Shown here: one piece after another, positions 56,431 through 64,000 of the stretch | How the letters are laid out: each line of letters starts with the position of its first letter | How positions within the stretch are numbered: position 1 is the stretch's first letter | DNA from: Xenoacremonium recifei | Taxonomy: Eukaryota > Ascomycota > Sordariomycetes > Hypocreales > Nectriaceae | Direction of reading: 5' to 3' | Assembly: GCA_012184525.1 (NCBI GenBank) | Contig: WOFQ01000011.1 | Location: forward strand, 620,001 to 684,000 | DNA: 64,000 nt | The notes under the pieces: generated by a model | Told to the model about the DNA's origin: nothing | Database searches by the model: none | The model's input: only the letters and a program-made list of their open reading frames with translations | Program-made: the position numbers and the translations under genes

Positions 56431-57579
56431 AGTTTAGAGAATGAGTCACCTAGCTTCGAGGGTTAAGAACAAGGAGCTATTGTATATATAGTCCAGCCGT
56501 CGCGCGGACAACAGCATGCACGTTCAACAATCATCACTCATATTGTATCATAGCAAACAAGCCCCCTTTAATTACCCTCCAGTAAGGAACTATAAAATGA
56601 CACTACCTTTTTTCTTCATCCTCATACACTTCCAACCCCCGCAGGAAAGAAAAAAAGACAAACCAGGGCCAGGCCAAGTCCAACAACCCCTTCCCTTGCG
56701 CCCCTAGCCCGTCCGTCCAAACGCTTCCATGGAAAGAGAACAGCCCACCCCCCTCTCCAACAGCCAAGCCAAAACAAACATAATACGGATGGAAAAGCAC
56801 ACAAGAAGAAAAAAGCCCAGGGATTGTGGCCGTCAAATCGTCCGCCCGTCCTCTTGACATGATGATACACCTTGCCAATGTTTCTCGTGACATACATCCC
56901 GTAGGACGCCGTTGCTGTTTCCGATACGCATTAGAAAGAAGAGTGACTGGCCGTTTTAGCATAAACGCTGGCTATAAAGCCGACAAATCATCCTTGAGCA
57001 GAACGTCAACGCTGTACAGATGAATTAACACCAAATCGTCTGGAATTGCTCTCCCGGATCGTGGCCGACCAGGGACGAGCCTACGGCAAGAGGAAAAAAA
57101 GAGCAAGACACGCCCGCCAATCGAGTCAGTCTGTCTGGTATAGATAAAACGCGAGAACCACATGGAACTCAAAAACAAGTTTTTTGTGTATGTTTAATCT
57201 GGGAGCTAAGAAACAGCCGTTTGTCGTTATCAAGTTTCGCATATGGGCATAAGAGACGAGTCGGGGTTTCGCCGAGCCAGACCGGCTTGTCGAGACAGGT
57301 TCAGATCAGATCCGATCCGACATCCTCCGAAGAACCAACATTCCGTGCTAGACTCGGTAGCGGGGAGGCGAGGCAAGGCGAGGCGAGGTGCGAGGGAGCC
57401 ATTGGGACGAGAAGCGTTCGGTGAGCGGCTGGGACGAAGGGCCAGTCATCGTCCTCATCCGTCATCGTTCGTTGTTGTCGTTGCGAGTTCGTCGTTCGAT
57501 CGATCGAGTGAGCAGGGTAACAGGGCTTAACGTCGGCCGAACCTAAAAAACGCGGAATGTTCGTATAAACTCGATCTTC
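56431..57579. other. Intergenic between two converging genes
   Basis: 1.15 kb holding the 3' flanks of the SelW-like and PP1 genes. A GCGAGGCAAGGCGAGGCGAG run lies at about 57366-57387 and a CGATCGATCGA run at about 57497-57507. The 119-codon minus-strand frame at 56603-56962 has no motif. Confidence 0.6.
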
Positions 57580-58823
57580 TTACACTTTGGTTCTCTTGGG
57601 GTTGGGGAGGGCTCGGGGTGTGCTGGGTTTGTTGGGCTTGTTAGGGGTGTTGGGGTTGTTGCCATACTTTTGTTTCTTCTCAGCGGGTTTCAAGATCTAC
57701 ACCAGAACCGTTAGCGAATGAGATATCTCCGAGAGACCGAGGAACCAACCTGGAACGAGCAAAGCAAGCTCTCATCGACACTCATCATGGCACCAGCGTT
57801 GTCGAATTCGCCACAGTAGTTGGGCGCGCTGAAAAGGGTCACGAGCTGTCTCTTGGAAAAGAATTCGTAACCGTCTTCTACGACCTGGTGGGCTCGGCAG
57901 ATGAGGTCCATGTCGTGCTTTTGGAGGAACCGGGAGACGACGTCAGGTCCGAATGTGAAAGAGACACCGCGGTCGTTTTCGCTCCAGCCCGTGATGTCCT
58001 TATCGGGGTCCGACCAGAGAAGATCGCAGAGCAAACCGCAATCAGGGATCTAATTACAATGTCAGCCGGGTCCCGTTTCCTTTCGCGCCGGTTGCTCCAT
58101 CCAGCATGAGAGATAGCAGGAGCCTACTTACATCAGTGGGACGCATGACACGTCGGATCTGCTCCATCGAGTTCAGATCCGGACTCAAACCACCATGCAT
58201 AGTGAAAATCTTCTCGTCGATGATAGCGGCGATAGGAAGGCAGTTGAAGCAGTCGGTGAACGTCTTCCACAGCTTGATGTTGTAACGACGCTTGCACTCG
58301 TCGTAGAAGCCGTAGATACGGTTGATCGAGGCGCACTCGTGGTTACCTCTCAAGATGAAGAAGTTCTCGGGGTATTTGATCTTGTACGCGAGGAGTAGGC
58401 AGATGGTCTCGAGAGACTGCTTGCCTCGATCGACGTAGTCACCGAGGAAAAGGTAGTTGGCCTCTGGGGGGAAGCCGCCGTATTCAAAGAGTCGCAACAA
58501 GTCATAGTATTGTCCGTGGATATCACCGCAGATCTGCACGCGGGTAGCCGGCTGGTCAGCACATTGACCGGCAGGAAGCGTCCAGACGCGGGTGGGGGCA
58601 TCGGAGATCGGTCTCCTCGCGGAAGCGGCGGGACAAAACATACCTTGATCGGAGCCTCGAGTTCGAGGAGGATGGGCTGAGAGATGAAGATCTCACGGGC
58701 CTTGGTGCACAGATAACGGATCTCAGTCTCGAGGAGCTGGACCTGCTTGCCGGGACGGCTGCCTCGCACCTCGAGGAGCCGGTCGATTATCGAGTCAAGA
58801 TCGACCTCATGTTGGTCTGCCAT
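57580..58823 (-). CDS. GLC7: Protein phosphatase 1 catalytic subunit (Glc7/PP1)
   Basis: Ser/Thr phosphatase with many targeting subunits, acting in glycogen metabolism, mitosis and morphogenesis. Exons: 58644-58823, 58132-58533, 57750-58049 and 57580-57696, all joined in phase 0; 332 residues. The metal-binding phosphoesterase motifs are intact: GDIHGQ (63-68), GDYVDRG (91-97) and RGNHE (122-126). HGGLSPDL, RPTDIPDCGLLCDLLWSDPD, RAHQVVEDGYEFF and LFSAPNYCGEFDNAGAMMSV are all present. The last of these forms the beta12-beta13 loop that distinguishes PP1 from PP2A. The C-terminal tail (ILKPAEKKQKYG, then NTPNKPNKPSTPRALPNP) is Pro/Asn/Lys-rich; it holds the TPR site usually phosphorylated by Cdk1. 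The start MADQHEVDLDSIIDRLLEVR is the normal fungal PP1 N-terminus. Confidence 0.97.
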
Positions 58824-59620
58824 CTTGTATTATCTCTGCTGGCGAGAGCGGGAGCCCGCAGATTTCGGAGGGGGGAGGAGGTCGCGAAGGGAGGGGAGGG
58901 TGCGGGAGCAGGCCGGATCGCAGGATACAGCAGTTGCGGGGGTAGAAGCCAGATGGACTAAACGGGTCGTAGATGAACGAGGCCGGATGCCAGGAAGATG
59001 CACTTCGCGCGAAAGCCTAGCGATTCCGGGTCAGAATTCCAGGGTAAACACAGATCTAAGACATGGAGAGGGACGAATGTCGCAGTCAAATAATCGCGGC
59101 GGGAAATTGTCGTCAACAGAGCCCAGCTCGCAGCGGGCGGTGGAGAGAAAGGAAGAGGGCGGGAGAATGAGCGCGAGGGCGATGATGGCAATGAGGGGGA
59201 GAAAAAATTGGAGTTTCGGGCCTCTCGCATGAGAGCGGATGCAGAGCGATGGAGGGGAAAAACGCAGGAAGCTTCCTGGGAAAAAAAACACGAGGTGCCG
59301 GACGCTGGGGCGTGGAGGGGAATGCGACACGCGCAGAGCTGAGCGAAAAAGAGGCAGCAGGCGATGGAGGGCTAAGAAATCAATCCAACAAGCAGGGACT
59401 CACCGAGAAGTGATCACGTCCGCAGAGGGGAGGGAGGAGGCTTCCGAGAGCGGGACAGGCTGGAGGCCGACGACAAAGGATGCAGAAAAGACGATGCGAT
59501 GCAGTCGAGATGCCAGGCGATGGATGGATGAATCAGCGAATTCTGGATTATGCGAGAGAGCCCGATCAAGAGGGCGTCGTCGTCGTCGTGGCTGCCGCAA
59601 GGGGGCCGTCGGTTGTTGTT

Positions 59621-59637
59621 GATAGATAGATAGATAG
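59621..59637. repeat. GATA tetranucleotide repeat
   Basis: Four GATA units; might also act as clustered GATA-factor sites upstream of PP1. Confidence 0.85.
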
Positions 59638-59936
59638 CTGAAGCTGTCTCTTTCTGTCTATCTGTTCGTCGCTGAGGTGGGCGAGGGCGCTGGCGGGCCG
59701 GGCGAGCAGAGTGGGAGCTGGAAACAGGGCAGGCGGCGGGCCAGAAAAGTGCGTCGTCAGTGGTGGCAGACCGTCTGCGGGCTCAGCAGCAACAGCAGCG
59801 GCGGCGTCGTCGCGTGGATGCGGGATAGGAGGCGTCTGGAGGACGCTGGTCGCCGGAATATTACAGGAGGGTGCAGTATAAGGAAGCTTTAGAAAGCCTC
59901 TCGTCGTCGTCGCGTTGGATGATGCTCTCGCTGAAA

Positions 59937-59947
59937 GGGGGGGGGGG
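59937..59947. repeat. 11-G homopolymer
   Basis: Run of eleven G after GCTGAAA. Confidence 0.9.
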
Positions 59948-60394
59948 CCTAGCAGCAGAATCTCGCACGTTGCCTGGGCGTGGGCGCGCGTTCGGGCGGC
60001 AGCGGAATCGTCGTCGCTGGAAAGTTCCGGGTGGGAAAAACTCGAGATCGCGTCGGGGACGGATTCGAATCGGTCGCAGAGTGGCTTCTCGGAGTCGAGA
60101 TGGTTCGCAGGAGGTGTCGGCGATGCAGGGCCAACACGGTCGTCGTCTCTTGGGCAGAGTATTATTTTTTCTCGCGTGGGCGATGGATGGGTGCAGGAGG
60201 AGGTTTTCCTGGGGTCCGCCCTGGATTTGCGCTGGTGTCTTTTCTTGGAGTTCCCTTGATTACTGTGCATTGGGGTCCAGGCTAGCCCCTAGCGATTGCT
60301 AGCGGCCCCGGCGCTTGGGTACCTAACCTACGGTACGGGTGATTCGGGGCGCTGGAACGTGCCCTGGCCAGGCTGCAGCCCCCCCTGTAGCCCG

Positions 60395-60444
60395 TCCTGT
60401 GGACATCCTGTGGACATCCTGTGGACATCCTGTGGACATCCTGT
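60395..60444. repeat. 11-bp perfect tandem repeat
   Basis: Four identical copies of TCCTGTGGACA plus a partial fifth (TCCTGT). It lies about 1.6 kb upstream of the PP1 start codon. Confidence 0.95.
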
Positions 60445-62619
60445 CACAGCGCCAGGCACAGGGGCCTGTTGGTTCCAGGTTTGTTGAAGTGCATCTGGGA
60501 TGATTGATTGAGCCATCCATCGTCCATCATCGACGACGCAGGCGGTTGCACGGCGAGTCGGATTCGTCGAGGCTCGATGGCTATTTCATCCGTGAGCCGA
60601 TTCCGGGTGTCTGGTGTTAGACATAAATCAGCACAGGCAGCTGCTGATCTCGACGAGAGCTGCTCCTGCCCTGTCCTGCACAGCACTGCACTGCACTGCC
60701 TGGCGCCTCTCGGCAACTCAAAACAGGGGGTCTGGCCAGCATCATCCTCATCATCCTCATCATCCGCAAGCCCAGATCCAATAATACGAAAAGCACGGAA
60801 ATTGACCGCCCCAAAACTCGGTATTTGATCTGGTTGCCATCTCCTGCTCACGAGTTCTTCTCTCCTGCTGCTATCCGAGCTGATTCTCTACCCGTCAACC
60901 TGCGTCCATCTCCCGAAACTAGCACAGCACAGCCGCCCCCTCAACAAAACTCTCGCGAACCCTCCCCTCGCTAACTTGTCTCGTCCAGACCAGCAAGCGC
61001 CTAAGAAAGCCACCTCCCCGCCTCCTTACCCCTTGCTGCAGCTGCTCTCCTCGAAAAGCCTCTCAAAGTCGATCCCGTGGCGTCTAGGCTCGCCTCCCCT
61101 GATCGACGCTCCTCTGGTGGTGAGGCATGCGAGTTTCTCCATCCCTTACGAATCCAGCATGCTTGAAGTGGACTTGCTTGGCTTCGATTACGGAGTTCTG
61201 CCGTGGTGTCAGAGCTGTCGCGGCCGCCCCCGGTCACAGACAATAGCTACACAGCAAAGTTATAAATAGTAGCTACCATCAGCATCACGACGCTCTCTCG
61301 CCCGCAAGCAACCGCACCAGGCCTGACCGTCTCATGAGTCAATCCCCGCGAGAAGCAGAGTCGTTGCTCGCCATCGTTGCTCGCCATCGTTGCTCAATCA
61401 GACAGCTTCGCTCTGTCCTCGCTCCACCGCCGGCGATCCAATCCCATGCCCGTCGCCACCACCACCTCCAGCACCAGAGCTGCAGCTTGCAGGTCCTCTA
61501 AACCGGCACTGGCCTCTTATCACGCCCCGATTGCCCCCCTACCGACGTAGCCTACATGCAGCTTGCATTACCGGTGAGCCAGAACCCAGCATGGCCGGCC
61601 CCTGCCCAGACTCGTCCTTGTCGCAGCGGGAAGTCAATCTGCGAATCTGTGACGACCGGGAGATCTCTCGCCCCAAAAGCCTAAACGCCTTCCCGTACGT
61701 TACTTTGATGTTAGCGAATATCAGCTTCTTTTGCTGGAAGCCTCGGCTTGACAGCTCCGAACTGCGATCATGAACCCCGCCCGCCAGTTCTCACGCTGCC
61801 CCTCCTCCTTACCAAGTGCGGTATGTCATCGCGCATCACCGCTGCATCGAGGTCGAAAAGATCACGTGACACACCAACTAACGACAACATTTGACGACAC
61901 CACACACGACACCGTCCACGATCTACATCAACATTCCTCGCTAGGATGGGAATCTGCTCAGAGCCATACGTAATGCCAAAATCCTATCGGATCAGATCAG
62001 GCGTGTGGGAAGTCGCTGCGTCAGGTTACTGCCACCTATTTCGTATTTACCGGGCATGCATCATAAGGACTCTACTCTAAGCACATTCAAGGGAAGGTTT
62101 ACCAGCTTTGACATCCGAACAAAAGAGGTAAATATGCCTTGCCTGAATGCTTCCCAATTTAAACATATTCCCAAACCGAACCCCATCCCTCATCAGAGCT
62201 CTGTGGAATTCGCTTGCGTTTGGTCACTTTCATCACTCTCACAATTGCCAGGTATTCATATTTTTTACTTCCTCCATCTCGTCATTCACAAACATCCTAC
62301 GTACAGCCAAGTTTACATGCCATTCCTTCCATCCGCTCCCCAGAAAAGTGCCCTCATCGCACTCTTCGAGCCCAAGCCTTTCCTCCCACCGACCCTTCGT
62401 AGCTCAAACGCCACCGGTTCCCGTATGATTAAGTAATGTCGGCCCATTGATATCCCTGTTCCCTCAACGCCGGGCTGAATCAAGTACATGTGTAAAGCTG
62501 CTGCTGCTTGCTGTGTTATCGCTTCCAGAACAAGAAATTAAAGCAAAAGATAGAAAGGTACGAGGAACGTAGCAATAGTCGTTTCGTACCAGTACTCGTA
62601 CACCCCTTCTCGGGTCTGT

Positions 62620-63993
62620 TTATCGTCTCCTAGTCGATGCTCTCCGCTTCTTCGTCTTGCTCGCCTTACTCCTGGTCGTGCTGGAAACTGGATCTGCGTT
62701 GGTCTCTACCTCCATGGCCATGACTGACACAGCATTGTCCACGTCCACACCGAGGCCCTTGAGCACCTCATCATCAATATCAGTGAGATCCTCGCTGAGC
62801 ATCCGCACGGCATCGCGCCCTGCCGCCCAGTGGTCTCCCAGCACTGACGTCCCCTCTGGACTGAACTGCTTCATATACCAGAGCACACCTCCCTCAGTTA
62901 GAGGGTCTCCAAGTTCCTGGCCTAGACTGCCATTTGACTGCGGGGGAGTTGGAGGCCCGGACTGGGCTGGATGGGGTTTAGACACGTAGCCATCTGTGTC
63001 AGGAGGTGTGTCCGTCACTTTAGTCCCCCCTTTGGACCTATCAACGTCGGCCATGTTCAAGTCCGACGTATCGACATCGATATTGCCGCCGTCTTCTGCG
63101 GTATCCATGGCGTCTCCATCGACACCATTCTCGTCGTCTGGGTGCCCACTCTTGACAGTGATTTCCGATGTTTCTTCAGTGGCATCGACCATGATGGTAT
63201 CATCCTGGGGTTCATCGCTGTGATTATCCCCGTTGGTTGATGGAGCTGGCCGCGAAGCATCCACACTGCTGTCAAACATGCTTTCTAAATCTTTTTGTAG
63301 ATTTTCGTAAGGTTTCTGTGAAATTTCGGACTCTACCCGCAATGCAGTCTCAAGGTAAGGCTGAATCGCCTTCAGAATTCGCTTTCCGAGCTTGCGACGC
63401 TCTCGGATGTCGGCGAATATGTTCTTTGTGGGTGGTTGTTCGATCATCTCGAAATGATGCTCCGATTCGTCGTCGTCGTCCTCTGGTTCAGCGTTGATCC
63501 CGTGGTTGATGATCTCGCAAAGTTCGGCAGCGAATGAGAGAGCCGTTACGTAGAAACGGCTATCTACCCGAACTTGAAGATTCACCAAGCCGTCCATGAA
63601 GAGATTCTTGTCAAGGCTGTCATGAATTAGCACCATCCTTGAACAATTAGTTGGAATTTTAAAGCTTACCTTATGGCCTTCTCGATGGCCGGAACAAGTT
63701 GTTTCGATACGGGGAAATAGCATTCATCCACGAACTCTTGTTCCAGCTCACCTGCCTCCACTTTCAACTGTTCACGCTCAACAATATCTTCTGAAAGCGC
63801 CTTCAGCATCTCAAGGTCTCGAACGAGGTTTTCGGCGAATTGGATGCGTCGTGCTAACCGCGCCTTGCCGCTGGGGCCCATAGCAGCAAAATCGCGCCTC
63901 GTAAGCTCCATTGAAGAGAAGGATTCCATCTGCAGCTGAAGACGCTTGAGCAGTGCAGCGCCGCGTCGTGCTTCTCGTTTGAGAGTCCAGTAT
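62620..63993 (-). CDS. C-terminal part of a PHD/bromodomain-type Nto1/BRPF-like protein, cut by the right edge
   Basis: Visible exons 63670-63993 and 62620-63616, joined in phase 2 over a 53-nt intron; an intron continues from 63994 to the edge and the N-terminal exons lie outside. The exon opens with YWTLKREARRGAALLKRLQL, the hallmark segment after the PHD-zinc knuckle-PHD region of Nto1/BRPF/Jade proteins. Next come RRIQFAENLVRDLEMLKALS and REQLKVEAGELEQEF, the helical part before the bromodomain. SLDKNLFMDGLVNLQVRVDS and RFYVTALSFAAELCEI would be a degenerate bromodomain; the canonical acetyl-lysine Asn is not evident. The tail is acidic, with a conserved GGVLWYMKQFSPEGTSVLGD block and a basic end KASKTKKRRASTRRR. 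In yeast Nto1 belongs to the NuA3 histone acetyltransferase. The family call is inferred from these segments, since the PHD fingers are not in the window. Confidence 0.68.
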
Positions 63994-64000
63994 CTGCAAA

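Larger units (their letters stand above)
58824..62619. other. Gene-poor flank between PP1 and the Nto1-like gene
   Basis: 3.8 kb. The left part is the PP1 promoter and leader; a minus-strand frame at 59566-60270 (234 codons, Pro/Ala/Thr-rich) lies in it and has no recognisable motif. It contains a GATA run (59621-59637), an 11-G run (59937-59947), a perfect 11-bp tandem repeat (60395-60444), CATCATCCT repeats (60741-60762) and TCGTTGCTCGCCA repeats (61361-61395). The right end is the 3' flank of the Nto1-like gene. Confidence 0.5.

Noticed and set aside
59566..60270. Minus-strand frame of 234 codons upstream of PP1
   Set aside because: Pro/Ala/Thr-rich low complexity within the PP1 promoter and leader; no motif and ends in a Thr run from CGTCGTCGT repeats.
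1..64000. tRNA, 5S rRNA, spliceosomal snRNA, CRISPR arrays, complete transposons or virus-like genes
   Set aside because: Scanned by eye for T-loop and B-box patterns, conserved snRNA cores, repeat-spacer periodicity and transposase or reverse-transcriptase motifs; none seen. A covariance-model search would be decisive.

Overview
This window is nuclear DNA from a filamentous ascomycete (Pezizomycotina, most likely a Sordariomycete). The genes are closely spaced on both strands. Most carry one to six short introns of about 50-115 nt, with GTRNGT donors, CTAAC/CTGAC-type branch sites and CAG/TAG/AAG acceptors. The set includes a protein kinase A catalytic subunit with a long Pro/Gln-rich N-terminus, a G-protein gamma subunit with a CVVM prenylation box, a WSC wall glycoprotein and a fungal PXA-domain protein. 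I saw no rRNA, tRNA, CRISPR array, complete transposon or virus-like gene. The genus cannot be read from the window.

Layout. 1-560 (-): 5' part of an unrecognised fungal gene. 1597-3297 (-): PKA catalytic subunit. 6007-7152 (-): ER/Golgi L-type lectin (VIP36/Emp46 type). 7585-7928 (+): Tim13. 8125-9333 (-): NSRP1-like splicing regulator. 9896-10759 (+): intracellular LysM protein with a UBA-like tail. 10979-14995 (-): splicing factor Rse1/SF3b130. 15278-16900 (+): Mss51. 17611-20913 (+): PXA-domain membrane protein with a 1.5-kb intron. 22372-24246 (-): CENP-B/Tc5-type DNA-binding protein. 24247-32047: a 7.8-kb stretch without a convincing gene. 32048-33903 (-): DRG1/Rbg1 GTPase with a 2-nt frame break. 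34702-39260 (-): HOS4-like ankyrin protein. 40695-41681 (+): ALKBH6-like dioxygenase. 41694-42682 (-): polyprenol reductase. 43241-45266 (-): WSC glycoprotein. 47397-50752 (-): eIF3a. 54151-54500 (+): G gamma. 55947-56430 (+): SelW/Rdx-like protein. 57580-58823 (-): protein phosphatase 1. 62620-63993 (-): C-terminal part of an Nto1/BRPF-like protein, continuing past the right edge.

The genes do not form a pathway cluster. They are mostly conserved housekeeping and signalling genes: cAMP signalling (PKA, G gamma), phosphatase (PP1), splicing (Rse1, NSRP1), translation (eIF3a, DRG1), mitochondrial biogenesis (Tim13, Mss51), secretory pathway and glycosylation (lectin, polyprenol reductase, WSC protein) and chromatin (HOS4-like, Nto1-like). 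Signalling and regulatory genes sit next to long gene-poor flanks (2.7 kb upstream of PKA, 3.4 kb upstream of G gamma, 3.8 kb upstream of PP1, 7.8 kb upstream of the CENP-B-type gene), while housekeeping genes are packed to within 12-300 bp.

The points most worth a second look are the AT duplication that breaks the DRG1 frame, the 1,543-nt intron of the PXA gene, the eIF3a start codon standing alone in its exon, coding exons of 20-24 nt, and the stop-free 57-nt intron of the HOS4-like gene. I found no clear sign of a wholly new system.
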